Positions 8,572-16,408 are shown, numbered from the stretch's first letter. The stretch: 64,000 bases of DNA from CAYSSJ01 sp964433675 (GCA_964433675.1 CAYSSJ010000004.1:62001-126000), one strand, 5' to 3'. Made by a program: numbers and translations. Notes: generated from the letters alone by a model not told the origin.

Positions 8572-9223
8572 AATTCTTTTTATTAGAATTTTCAGGCAGT
8601 TTATCTGCCGGCATTATTACTATTCTTTTTTGACTACCTTCACCGATCGTCATGGTCTTCAAATCTTTATCTTTTTCTATCTGTTTGTGTACAACGCGGC
8701 GGTGAGCGGCGTGTAGCGGTTCGAGTGTTATACTTTTGTTGCGGGTTTTCACCTTCTCAGCGATGCTTTTTACTTTGTCCACTAGAGCATCTTCCCTACG
8801 TTTGCGATAGTTATCCACATCGAGTTTAACTTTTATCGGGGCTTTTTCCGCTTTGCTTATCATTTGTGTGATCAGATATTGTAAACTATCGAGTAGTTTT
8901 GCTTCTTTTCCGATCAAAAATCCGGCATCTTCCTTGCTACTGATCTTAACTTCGTAAATACCGTTGTTCTCTTCACAGGTTACGGTTTCATAGCGTACAT
9001 TCATCTTGTCCATCAAAGTTTGAGTGAAAGATTTGATCCTCTCACTGCTGTCGGGCAACGTAAATTTGATTTTCACTTTTTTGGAACCGAATAGTCCCAA
9101 TACACCTTTTGATCCTTCTTCTACAACTTCAAAGGTAAAATCTTGCAAATTCAAGTTAAATTCTTTCATAAAGCTGTTTATCACAGCTGAAGTTGTTTTT
9201 CCTTCTCGTTTGATTACTTTCAT
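8534..9223 (-). CDS. jag: Jag/KhpB RNA-binding protein (Jag-N, KH, R3H)
   Basis: 229 residues from the ATG at 9221-9223. A TTG 12 bp upstream is also open, but GAGG sits 7 bp before the ATG, which I prefer. Domains: Jag-N at about 1-52 ('KVIKREGKTTSAVINSF', 'GSKGVLGLFG'), a KH domain about 70-145 ('GFLIGKEAKLLDSLQYL'), and an R3H domain about 146-205 ('LEPLHAAHRRVVH'). The protein binds RNA and in several bacteria affects cell elongation and envelope homeostasis. It follows yidC directly (the yidC stop is inside the jag ribosome site), the usual gene order. The tail is very basic. Confidence 0.93.
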   Translation of the reverse strand: MKVIKREGKTTSAVINSFMKEFNLNLQDFTFEVVEEGSKGVLGLFGSKKVKIKFTLPDSSERIKSFTQTLMDKMNVRYETVTCEENNGIYEVKISSKEDAGFLIGKEAKLLDSLQYLITQMISKAEKAPIKVKLDVDNYRKRREDALVDKVKSIAEKVKTRNKSITLEPLHAAHRRVVHKQIEKDKDLKTMTIGEGSQKRIVIMPADKLPENSNKKNYEPKRNKAGKNK

Positions 9224-9231
9224 AGGTTTCC

Positions 9232-10830
9232 TCAATATAGTTTTTTCTTAATAAAATACTGTTGGAATATAGACATCACATTGAATACAGTCCAATACAA
9301 TACCAATCCGGCAGGCAGGGTGCGAAAGATAAAGAATAGTACGACCGGCATGATATAAGCCATCATTTTCTGGCTTTGATAAGCAGCTTGCTGTTTTTCA
9401 TCCATCTCTTCGGATGCTTGTTTGGAGGGAGCCATCATTTTCTGCTGAACGAACATGAAGAGAGCCATAATGATTGGCAGGATCATATAGGGATCCGGCT
9501 CGGATAGATCCGGCAGCCAGAGGAAATGCGTCTGCCTGAGCTCGATAGAATAGCGCAAAAGCGGGTAGAGGGCAAACAAGACGGGCGCCTGCAAGAGCAG
9601 TGGCAGACATCCGCCCAGCGGATTTACCTTGTGTTCTTTGTATAGATTGCGCAATTCCGCTTGCAGCTTCTTCGGATCGTCCTTGTACTTGGTCTGGATC
9701 TCTTTCATCAGCGGATTGATCTTCTGCATCTTGGTGGTGGATTCGAAACTCTTGTGAGTGAGTGGGTAGAGTATGATCTTGAGTACGAGGGCAAAGATGA
9801 TGATGCAGATACCCCAGTTTGGGATCACATTGTTCAATTTCTGCAAGAACCACAAAAATATCTTACTGATCCACTGAATGATACCGGGTCCCAACTCCAC
9901 ATTGTTTTCCAATCCGATATTGTATCTGTTCAAATTATCGTACAAAAGCGGACCCAGATACATATCATAGGAATGGCGGATACTCTCTCTCGGCACGGAG
10001 ACATTCATACTAAAAGCGGGGCTTTCCTGAACAGTGGTCACCAGCACACTGTTGGTATCGATCATATCGTCCGGGATAAGACTGAGGATGAAGTACTTGG
10101 AGCGGATTACAGACCAGTCTATATTCCCTCTGAATACTTCCGGTTCACTTATGCGCGATAGTCTTTCTCTGGTGATGGAATTGTCTATCTGGGCTGCGAA
10201 ATTGTATTCTCTCGATTTGTTCTTCAGATATTCTTCCGTATCAGCAATACCGGAGAGGAATGAGACATCATAATTATCTACTGCCACTATTCCCTCGGCT
10301 ACGAACTGACTATGTACATTATACTCGTCGTTTAGCTCATAAGTAAGTTGGATGCTGCCGGCATCGCTAAGGAGTGTGAAGGAGACGCGCTTGTTGTCCG
10401 GCGAAGTATCGTATTGGAAGCGAAATTCGGATAGATCAATCTCCGTACCGTCTGTAGTATGCAGAGTGATTCCAAAGAGAGCTTCATTTTCCGGGATCAG
10501 ATTCACATAGGAAGTCTTATCTGCCAGATAATATTCTTTCAGGATCACCTCGTTGACCATCGCACCCTGATTTGTAAAGGTAAGCGCCATTTTATCGTTC
10601 TCTATACGGATATCATCTCGGCGGACTTCTTCTTCGTCCAGTTCTTGTAGATCTAAGGGGGTGCGACGAGTAGGTTCTTCATAAGATACTTCTTCGGTGT
10701 AAGGTTCTTCTACGATTTCGGGCCGGGGTTGTTGAACCGGTTCTTCTTCCGGTGTACGCCAGAGGATCTGGTTACTGATCCAAAAGACGATAAAGATGAG
10801 CAACAGGGTAATAATAGTTCTTTTTTCCAC
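9232..10830 (-). CDS. yidC: Membrane protein insertase YidC
   Basis: 532 residues, the long Gram-negative type. One N-terminal membrane helix (about 7-22), a Pro/Glu-rich linker, a periplasmic beta-sandwich domain (about 60-320), then the conserved insertase core with five membrane segments. The core shows 'NWGICIIIFALVLKIILYP', 'SFESTTKMQKINPLMKEIQTK', 'NPLGGCLPLLLQAPVLFALY' and 'LPAGLVLYWTVFN'; an Arg in the first core helix region is expected for the groove. It inserts and folds inner-membrane proteins alone or with SecYEG. Gene order yidD-yidC-jag, 15 bp below yidD, is canonical. Confidence 0.96.
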   Translation of the reverse strand: MEKRTIITLLLIFIVFWISNQILWRTPEEEPVQQPRPEIVEEPYTEEVSYEEPTRRTPLDLQELDEEEVRRDDIRIENDKMALTFTNQGAMVNEVILKEYYLADKTSYVNLIPENEALFGITLHTTDGTEIDLSEFRFQYDTSPDNKRVSFTLLSDAGSIQLTYELNDEYNVHSQFVAEGIVAVDNYDVSFLSGIADTEEYLKNKSREYNFAAQIDNSITRERLSRISEPEVFRGNIDWSVIRSKYFILSLIPDDMIDTNSVLVTTVQESPAFSMNVSVPRESIRHSYDMYLGPLLYDNLNRYNIGLENNVELGPGIIQWISKIFLWFLQKLNNVIPNWGICIIIFALVLKIILYPLTHKSFESTTKMQKINPLMKEIQTKYKDDPKKLQAELRNLYKEHKVNPLGGCLPLLLQAPVLFALYPLLRYSIELRQTHFLWLPDLSEPDPYMILPIIMALFMFVQQKMMAPSKQASEEMDEKQQAAYQSQKMMAYIMPVVLFFIFRTLPAGLVLYWTVFNVMSIFQQYFIKKKLY

Positions 10831-10845
10831 GATTTACTCCAATGT

Positions 10846-11064
10846 TTAAGGCAGTGGGTCTATCCCACCGGGATGAAAGGGATGACAGCGCAGGATACGA
10901 GTAACTGAGAGCCAGAATGCCTTGAAGAAAGGGTATTTTTGAAAAGCGCTACAGGCATATTCGCTGCAAGTCGGCATAAAGCGGCAAGTAGGTGGAAGCA
11001 TGGGTGAGATGAACCTTTTGTAGCCTCTGATCAGAAAAAGAAAAAAACGGTTAGCGAATTTCAT
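10846..11064 (-). CDS. yidD: Membrane protein insertion efficiency factor YidD
   Basis: 72 residues. The family core is plain: 'RGYKRFISPMLPPTCRF', then the Cys-rich 'PTCSEYACSAF', then 'RILRCHPFHPGGIDPLP'. It is a small amphipathic inner-membrane-associated protein thought to help YidC-dependent insertion. The ATG overlaps the rnpA stop by 4 bp and the gene ends 15 bp before yidC, so the set is translationally coupled. Confidence 0.96.
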   Translation of the reverse strand: MKFANRFFLFLIRGYKRFISPMLPPTCRFMPTCSEYACSAFQKYPFFKAFWLSVTRILRCHPFHPGGIDPLP

Positions 11065-11384
11065 ACCACTCTCGCTAAGATGTCTTCCAAGTCGGTTCTA
11101 ATACTTTCCCAACCTACCTCAACAGCTTCCGGTTTGGCTATGATGAGCATTTTCTTCTGCTCGGGCAGATTATGTTCCCACTCTCTAAGGAAAGCACGAA
11201 CACGTCTTTTTATCTTATTTCGTACCACAGCACGCTTATCTACACGTTTGCTGATGATGATAGCGACCAAGCAGGTTTGCCGGTTCTCACCATCACAGAC
11301 CAGCAGATTGAAAAATCTGCCCGGATATCTTTTGTGTCTTGCATATATTTCATCAAAATCTTTTTTTGCAGAGATATATCTCAT
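11061..11384 (-). CDS. rnpA: Ribonuclease P protein component
   Basis: 107 residues. The RNA-binding signature 'SKRVDKRAVVRNKIKRRVR' (about 45-63) is clear, as is the N-terminal 'ISAKKDFDEIYARHKRY'. The protein helps RNase P RNA bind pre-tRNA leaders; the RNA partner gene rnpB is in this same window at 16007-16408. The start codon overlaps the stop of rpmH by 3 bp (ATGA), the common arrangement that balances L34 and RnpA synthesis. Confidence 0.95.
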   Translation of the reverse strand: MRYISAKKDFDEIYARHKRYPGRFFNLLVCDGENRQTCLVAIIISKRVDKRAVVRNKIKRRVRAFLREWEHNLPEQKKMLIIAKPEAVEVGWESIRTDLEDILARVV

Positions 11385-11524
11385 TTATCGCTAACGGTAA
11401 GGATATGTCTTCCCTTTGCGCGTCTGCGCGCTAGGATTTTTCTACCGGCTTTGGTAGCCATACGAGCACGGAAACCATGCTTGTTCCTACGCTTACGATT
11501 ATGCGGTTGATATGTCCGTTTCAT
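11381..11524 (-). CDS. rpmH: 50S ribosomal protein L34
   Basis: 47 residues read on the minus strand from the ATG at 11522-11524: 'MKRTYQPHNRKRRNKHGF', then 'RARMATKAGRKILARRRAKG'. This is a full-length, typical L34, extremely basic. An AAGGAG ribosome site lies 8 bp upstream. It is the first gene of the rpmH-rnpA-yidD-yidC-jag operon. No dnaA gene or DnaA-box cluster is seen upstream, where purA sits instead, so the often-seen link to oriC is absent here. Confidence 0.96.
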   Translation of the reverse strand: MKRTYQPHNRKRRNKHGFRARMATKAGRKILARRRAKGRHILTVSDK

Positions 11525-11563
11525 AAATCAAACTCCTTTATCTATACTATATAACTTTTTATT

Positions 11564-11583
11564 TCTCAGGTTTTTACCTGAGA
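11564..11583. other. Short inverted repeat between purA and rpmH
   Basis: TCTCAGGT (11564-11571) and ACCTGAGA (11576-11583) form an 8-bp stem with a 4-nt loop, about 50 bp after the purA stop. Neither strand has a clear T-run after the stem, so it may be a weak terminator, an attenuator or part of the rpmH leader. Confidence 0.4.
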
Positions 11584-11633
11584 GAGCTACCTTGAAATCA
11601 GCGGTTTTGATGTCAAGAAATATTTGTAGATCA

Positions 11634-12881
11634 CTATCTATAAATTATTTGGTCTCTTGCTGCACCTACCGAGATCATAGTGATCGGGATACCGATAATA
11701 CTCTCGATTTGTTGGACAAATTTCTGAGCATTAGACGGTAATTTCCTGAAATCTCTGATATTGCTGATCGCCTCGGGCCAGCCCGGCATCTCTTGGTAGT
11801 GGGGAACGCATCTTTCCAATATTTTCGGATTGGCTGGGAAGTGGTCTATCCTTTTGCCGTCCAGAGTATAATGAGTGCAGATATTCACCGTATCGAAGCT
11901 GGAGAGCACATCGAGCAGGGTGAGGGCAATCTCGTCCAATCCGTTTATCATAGCGGCATAGCGAGCTGCAACTGCATCGAACCAGCCACAGCGGCGTGGT
12001 CTGCCGGTGGTGGTGCCGAACTCGTTGCCTCTATGTCTTATCATTTCGCCGACAGCATCGTGCAATTCGGTGGGGAATGGTCCTGCCCCGACTCTGGTAT
12101 AATAGCTTTTGAATACGCCGATTACATTGTTTATTTGTTTGAATGGCAAACCACTACCAATACTGATCCCGCCGGAGATCACATGCGAGGAGGTTACATA
12201 CGGGTAGGTGCCGAAGATGATATCGAGCAGAGTGCCTTGCGCTCCTTCGAATAGTAGCTCTTTATCTTTGTTTTCTTCCAATAAATAGGGAACTTGGCAG
12301 ATATAGGGTGCCAAAGTTTCACCGGCTTTTTGTAGTTTTTGGATAAATTCGTCCGTTCCGGTAAATTCTTTTTTGTGATGTTTGTAGAGATTTTGCAATC
12401 TGAGGCTGAGATAATCCTCGTCGAAAATATCGGAGATTCGGATACCTACCCTTGAGATCATATCTGCATAACATGGTCCGATACCACGTTTGGTAGTACC
12501 GATCTTCTCAGAATTAGCTGCTTTGGATTCATTCTCGGCTTCTATCTCCCGATGGATAGGGAGGACGAGCTGGGTTCTTTCGTCTATGAAGAGCCGTCCA
12601 TCTATTGCTATCCCCGATTTTGTCAGCTTATCGAGCTCTTCGATAAGGTCGAACGGTTCTATTACCACTCCGCTACCGATAACGCATTTGGCATGTGGAT
12701 ATAGTATCCCCGAGGGGATGAGGTGAAATTTGTAGATATCATTTTCTACTTTGATAGTATGGCCTGCATTATTACCACCTTGGAATCTGATGATAATATC
12801 GGCGTCTTTTGCTAATACATCGACGATTTTGGCTTTTGCTTCGTCGCCCCAAGCACAGCCTATCACTGCTTTTGCCGGCAT
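11634..12881 (-). CDS. purA: Adenylosuccinate synthetase with altered P-loop
   Basis: 415 residues, slightly shorter than the usual 425-430. It joins IMP and aspartate using GTP in AMP synthesis. Family segments are complete: 'RFQGGNNAGHTIK' (catalytic His), 'FHLIPSGILYP', 'TTKRGIGPCY', 'LLFEGAQGTLLD', 'GVFKSYYTRVGAGPFPTEL', 'TTGRPRRCGWFD'. The N-terminal GTP loop is 'WGDEAKAKIVD', where most PurA proteins have GDEGKGK: both glycines are replaced by alanine while the catalytic Asp and the lysines remain. The ATG has an AAGGAG site 6 bp upstream. A TTGACA at 12945-12950 (minus strand) could be its -35 box. The gene is probably transcribed alone. Identification is certain; the effect of the loop change is unknown. 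Confidence 0.95.
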   Translation of the reverse strand: MPAKAVIGCAWGDEAKAKIVDVLAKDADIIIRFQGGNNAGHTIKVENDIYKFHLIPSGILYPHAKCVIGSGVVIEPFDLIEELDKLTKSGIAIDGRLFIDERTQLVLPIHREIEAENESKAANSEKIGTTKRGIGPCYADMISRVGIRISDIFDEDYLSLRLQNLYKHHKKEFTGTDEFIQKLQKAGETLAPYICQVPYLLEENKDKELLFEGAQGTLLDIIFGTYPYVTSSHVISGGISIGSGLPFKQINNVIGVFKSYYTRVGAGPFPTELHDAVGEMIRHRGNEFGTTTGRPRRCGWFDAVAARYAAMINGLDEIALTLLDVLSSFDTVNICTHYTLDGKRIDHFPANPKILERCVPHYQEMPGWPEAISNIRDFRKLPSNAQKFVQQIESIIGIPITMISVGAARDQIIYR

Positions 12882-13024
12882 TTCTTCTCCTTATACATTC
12901 TACTTTTCATTACTAGATAACCTAATTTATGGATGAGCATATATTGTCAAATCATTCGACAAATTGCAAAAAAATATTGACTGTAATCGGAAATAATAAA
13001 ATTTGAGGTTTTGGAGGTAAAAAT

Positions 13025-13423
13025 ATGGAAAGAAAAATTCGAGTTATGATAGCCAAGCCCGGGTTGGACGGCCATGATAGAGGAGCGAAATATATAGCCA
13101 GAGCGCTGAGAGATGCGGGTATGGAGGTGATTTATACCGGTATCCGTCAGTCTGCAGAGCAGATCGTGAACAGTGCCATCCAGGAGGATGTCGATTTTCT
13201 GGGGCTCAGTCTGCTCTCCGGTGCACATAATCATCTCTTCCCCATCATAGCAGAAATACTCAAAGAGAAAGGTGCGGATGAGATAGTTCTCTTCGGCGGC
13301 GGTGTAATCCCGGAGGATGATATCGAATTCCTCAAATCAAAAGGCTTCAAAGCTATCTTTACACCGGGAACGAAAGCAGATGAAGTGATCTCTTTTATCA
13401 AAGAAGAGATCGAAAACCATTAG
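13025..13423 (+). CDS. Stand-alone B12-binding domain, methylmalonyl-CoA mutase small-subunit type
   Basis: 132 residues consisting of only a cobalamin-binding domain. The motif 'KPGLDGHDRGAK' (DxHxxG, with His supplying the lower cobalt ligand) is at about 13-24; 'LGLSLLSGAHNHL' and 'LFGGGVIPEDD' follow as expected. It matches the C-terminal domain of methylmalonyl-CoA mutase and related acyl-CoA mutases, which in some bacteria is a separate subunit. The catalytic TIM-barrel subunit is not in the window. The next gene starts 2 bp after its stop. A GGAGG site precedes the ATG. A cobalamin adenosyltransferase at 29807-30313 shows that adenosylcobalamin is made or salvaged. Confidence 0.88.
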   Translation: MERKIRVMIAKPGLDGHDRGAKYIARALRDAGMEVIYTGIRQSAEQIVNSAIQEDVDFLGLSLLSGAHNHLFPIIAEILKEKGADEIVLFGGGVIPEDDIEFLKSKGFKAIFTPGTKADEVISFIKEEIENH

Positions 13424-13425
13424 AT

Positions 13426-14562
13426 ATGCCAACCATAATCTCCGATCCGGATAAAAAACTGATCCTCGAGATCAGCGACGATAAATTTTCCGCTTATCTT
13501 ACCATTAAAAATAATGATGAGATCATAGATGAGAAGGAGATCATCACCCTTCTGGAACTTGCCGATATCAAAGCGGGGTTCAAAAACGCATCTCTCTTCT
13601 GCCAAGAAAACAACATAAAGAAAGAGGTAAACAAAAAATTTCTGATCGCACTGGGAGAAAAGCCGAAGATCGAAAGTTCGATAGATATCAAAATAGACCT
13701 CTCACGCTCTTATCAAACCGACTTTGGTTTGGACGAGCTAGAAAAATGCACTTGGGTGGCAAAAGATCAGAGCTTGGCAGAAGTAAGTTTGGAAGAAAAC
13801 GTAAAATCAGCTCGTAATGTACATGGTGAGACGATTTCGGCAGATAAACTGCGGGAAAGCAGCATAAAGAAATATCTGGGCGAGAATCTGTATTTCGATA
13901 GTGAAGCAAGAGTAATTCGGGCGGCGAGCTACGGTTATCCGTACCAAGATGAAAAAGGTCGCCTCCATGTAAAAAACAAGCTGAATTGGGAAGCGGATAT
14001 TATCGATAAAAGCGGAGTACTCTATGCCAGTCTGAATCTAAACGGTAGACTGATAGGCTGCCAAGAGCTGGTCATCTTCGGGGATTGTAATGTGCTGGGA
14101 GTGGAGAACTCGACGGTGATCTGCAGTGGCAAATTCAAGTACAAGCAAATGGTCGATTCTGCCACTATTATAGCGGAAAACGGCATCATCGGAGATGAGA
14201 GCAGCTCATATATAAGCGGTCATATTTTGAGCGGCGGATCGATCTGGGTGAATACTATGGGAACGCCACAGGATAATGTAACCAAAGCGGAGTTGTGTAT
14301 CTCACCATTCTACAAATATCTGCTCCTGCCAAAAGAGACTATAAACAAGCATGTTGCTCAGATGTTACCTGCCGCTTCTGAAGATTTGGAGAGCTGTTTT
14401 GAGAAACGTTTGAACGCGACACTCGCCAACGAGCAAACCGGCTTGGAGATCAATGTAACTCATACTCTTTTTAAAAATACATCCCTCAGAATATTGGATC
14501 ATCAATATCTGGCAGAAAAAGATCGGGCGAAGATAAATTTTAGGGAAAAGAGCAAAGAATAA
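13426..14562 (+). CDS. FapA-like (DUF342-type) protein
   Basis: 378 residues, no signal peptide. The central part fits the DUF342/FapA pattern: 'ARNVHGETISADKL', a short 'GENLYFDSEARVIRA' strand pair, then repeated short strands separated by glycines ('SGVLYASLNLNGRLIG', 'CNVLGVENSTVICSGKF', 'ATIIAENGIIGDE', 'GHILSGGSIWV') that suggest a right-handed beta-helix, as in polymer-forming FapA and bactofilin-like domains. The N-terminal 130 residues are less clear. It starts 2 bp after the B12-binding gene and must be cotranscribed with it, which is an unusual partnership. The assignment is from pattern only; its function here is unknown. Confidence 0.55.
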   Translation: MPTIISDPDKKLILEISDDKFSAYLTIKNNDEIIDEKEIITLLELADIKAGFKNASLFCQENNIKKEVNKKFLIALGEKPKIESSIDIKIDLSRSYQTDFGLDELEKCTWVAKDQSLAEVSLEENVKSARNVHGETISADKLRESSIKKYLGENLYFDSEARVIRAASYGYPYQDEKGRLHVKNKLNWEADIIDKSGVLYASLNLNGRLIGCQELVIFGDCNVLGVENSTVICSGKFKYKQMVDSATIIAENGIIGDESSSYISGHILSGGSIWVNTMGTPQDNVTKAELCISPFYKYLLLPKETINKHVAQMLPAASEDLESCFEKRLNATLANEQTGLEINVTHTLFKNTSLRILDHQYLAEKDRAKINFREKSKE

Positions 14563-14946
14563 GAGAGTGTGAGAAGATGGGAATAGTAACGAAGGATTAA
14601 GGATCAAGGACGAAGGAAAGAACCAATATAGTGGCGCAGTTTTTAGTGATGAGTGATGAGTTTACATGCGAAGAAGATAGAGGATAGAGAGTAGAGGGAA
14701 GATTGGAGGTTAGGTGGATAGGAGGATAGGTTTGGAGTGAAAGCACCAAATTTCCCCGACAAAATAGGCAAGAAGATATCAGGTGAAAAGTAAAAGGGGA
14801 GAAGGGAAAGGGAAAAGTAACAAGTGACGAGTAACGAGTGACAAGGAAATCTCAATGACCGAATGACCGTAACGACTGAACGATTGAACGACTCAACTAA
14901 TTAACCAATTAACCAATCAACCTCATCTTGCTATTCTTGCACCAAC

Positions 14947-14999
14947 TCACACTTCGATACGCTCCGGCTTACGCCGAAGCTACTCAGTGTGACAAGCTT
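14947..14999. repeat. Palindromic intergenic element, copy 1
   Basis: Begins TCACACTTCGATACGCTCC and carries AGTGTGA near its right side, so its ends are inverted repeats, with a GGCTT(A)CGCCGAAGC hairpin inside. A nearly identical copy is at 59031-59082; the only change in the shared core is one extra A at 14971. Confidence 0.85.
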
Positions 15000-15031
15000 C
15001 TGATCTCTAAACCCTCAACCCTAAACTTCAT

Positions 15032-15072
15032 CCTTGTCCTCCGTAGCCTCGGCGAAGGAGGATTGCTTCTCT
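15032..15072. repeat. Intergenic repeat 'CCTTGTCCTCCGTAGCC', copy 1
   Basis: The 17-bp core CCTTGTCCTCCGTAGCC is followed by a GAAGGAGG stretch able to pair with the core's CCTCC, then TTGCTTCT. A relative with the same core and the same TTGCTTCT tail is at 62569-62614. Confidence 0.7.
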
Positions 15073-15207
15073 CGCACCACTTTTCACATTATTAATTCTC
15101 TTGGAAAAAACATCATTGACAAATTGCAGCTTCAAGAAAAAGTGGGAAAAAAAGTAAAAGGAAGTGCATATTGTGATACGAGGACCGATTTGGGGCGTGC
15201 AAAAGTT

Positions 15208-15248
15208 TATAATACGAAAGCATTTATCGACTGGTAAATGCTTTTTTT
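15208..15248 (+). promoter_or_regulatory. TATAAT box and hairpin with T-tract before the zinc-ribbon gene
   Basis: A perfect TATAAT is at 15208-15213. Directly after it, AAAGCATTTA (15217-15226) and TAAATGCTTT (15235-15244) form a 10-bp stem followed by a T-run to 15248. As a terminator it would end transcripts from the left; as a leader it would sit at the very 5' end of the mRNA for the gene at 15283. Confidence 0.5.
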
Positions 15249-15282
15249 CTTATATAGAGTCTAATTTGGCAAGGAGCGTGTT

Positions 15283-16002
15283 ATGACAGAAGAACTTGAA
15301 GTATTGGTGGAGATGCAGAAGAAAGATGATAGAATCGGCAAATACGAACACCAACTGAAGATCCTACCCGAAGAGCTGAGCAGTCTGAAGCAGACCTTGG
15401 CAGAAGCAAATGCTGCCTTGGAGGAGACGGAGAGCAATCTTACAGAGAATTTGAAGTCTCAGAAGAAGCTGGAGCTGGAGATCGAAGATAACAAGCAGAG
15501 GATTGATAAATACAAAAATCAGTTGCTCTCTATAAAGACGAACAAGGAATATAAAGCGCTCAACGGTGAGATCAATCATCTGGAAACCAAAAATTCCGAT
15601 ATCGATGATAAATTAATTGCATTGATGGAAGAAGAGAGTAATTTAAGAGAAGAGAAGGAGAAGAGACTGGAAGCTAAGCGGTCGGCAGAGCAGGAGTTGA
15701 AAGCGAATGAGAAGCGACTGGAAGATAAGATAGCTGCTCTGCAAAAAGAGATAGAGCGGCTCAAGGAGCAGCGCAATGAATATGGCAGGAAGCTGCCGTT
15801 CAATCTATTGCGTAAATATGCTGGTCTGATCAAGAACAAGAACCGTAAAGCGGTAGTCCATTGCAGCGGTGAAGTTTGCGGAGGATGTGGATTTTCTATT
15901 CGTCCTCAGCTTATAATAGAGCTGAAGGAAGGCAAGAGTGTGTTATATTGTGAGAATTGTGGCAGGATCATGGTATATATTCCTGCTGAAGATAAAGAGT
16001 GA
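15283..16002 (+). CDS. Coiled-coil C4 zinc-ribbon protein (CT398-like)
   Basis: 239 residues. Residues about 10-185 are a long charged coiled coil with heptad leucines (helical hairpin), and the C-terminus is a zinc ribbon with two CxxC pairs: 'VCGGCGFSIRPQ' and 'LYCENCGRIMVY'. This matches the widely conserved C4-type zinc-ribbon family seen in Chlamydia CT398 and many other phyla, whose role is uncertain (nucleic-acid binding or a link to secretion has been proposed). A clean AAGGAG site lies 8 bp before the ATG. The stop is 5 bp before the 5' end of RNase P RNA, so both may share a transcript. Confidence 0.85.
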   Translation: MTEELEVLVEMQKKDDRIGKYEHQLKILPEELSSLKQTLAEANAALEETESNLTENLKSQKKLELEIEDNKQRIDKYKNQLLSIKTNKEYKALNGEINHLETKNSDIDDKLIALMEEESNLREEKEKRLEAKRSAEQELKANEKRLEDKIAALQKEIERLKEQRNEYGRKLPFNLLRKYAGLIKNKNRKAVVHCSGEVCGGCGFSIRPQLIIELKEGKSVLYCENCGRIMVYIPAEDKE

Positions 16003-16006
16003 GGAT

Positions 16007-16408
16007 GTTGTTGAAGAGGATTAAATGTCTGCTACCTGTAGAAATGGCAGGTGGAGGAAAGTCCGAACACCAGAGGGCAGGATACTTCCTAACCGGAAGC
16101 TCCGGCAACGGAGAGATAGCTCCACAGAAACAAACCGCTCCGAGTTTACTCGGAGTAAGGGTGGAATGGTGGTGTAAGAGACCACCGGATCTCGGTGTGA
16201 ATCGAGATGCCAGGAAAGCCTTATCCGGTGCAATGCCAAATAGGAAAGCATGGGTTTGCCCGACCCGTTATGCTTTCGGGTAGGCAGCTACAGTCGGGCG
16301 GTGTTGCCGCTCTCGAAAAGAGAATAGCAATATCCGACGTAGATAAATAGACATTGGGTTGCTTGTTAGGCAACTTACAGAATTCGGCTTATTATCTTCT
16401 TCAACAAC
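16007..16408 (+). ncRNA. rnpB: RNase P RNA, bacterial class A
   Basis: All conserved blocks are present in order: 'GGAGGAAAGTCCGAACACC' near 16052, 'ACAGAAACAAACCGC' near 16124, 'AAGGGTGGAATGGTGG' near 16157, 'TAAGAGACCACC' near 16175, and 'TAGATAAATAGACATTG' near 16340 followed by 'ACAGAATTCGGCTTA'. The ends are set by the P1 helix: GTTGTTGAAGA at 16007-16017 pairs with TCTTCAACAAC at 16398-16408. Length of about 402 nt is normal. It is the catalytic subunit of tRNA 5'-end maturation; its protein partner rnpA lies at 11061-11384. Confidence 0.96.

Larger units (their letters stand above)
14563..15282. repeat. Gene-poor 720-bp region built of short phased repeats
   Basis: No credible gene. 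Heptamers in phase at 14591-14618 (GAAGGAT type) and 14815-14842 (AAGTAAC, AAGTGAC, GAGTAAC, GAGTGAC). Nine octamers in one phase at 14853-14924 (pattern NNAACNAN for most). Purine-rich words such as GAGGATA also recur at 14671-14760. A palindromic element occurs at 14947-14999 and a second repeat at 15032-15072, each with a relative near the right end of the window. The last 165 bp hold the leader of the zinc-ribbon gene. Confidence 0.75.

Noticed and set aside
11525..11633. Possible replication origin near rpmH-rnpA
   Set aside because: In many bacteria dnaA and oriC flank rpmH, but here purA is next and I saw no cluster of TTATCCACA-like boxes in the 109-bp gap.
12882..13024. Cobalamin riboswitch before the B12-binding gene
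   Set aside because: The gap is only about 140 bp, mostly AT-rich, and lacks a B12-box-like conserved segment; the same holds upstream of the adenosyltransferase at 29807.
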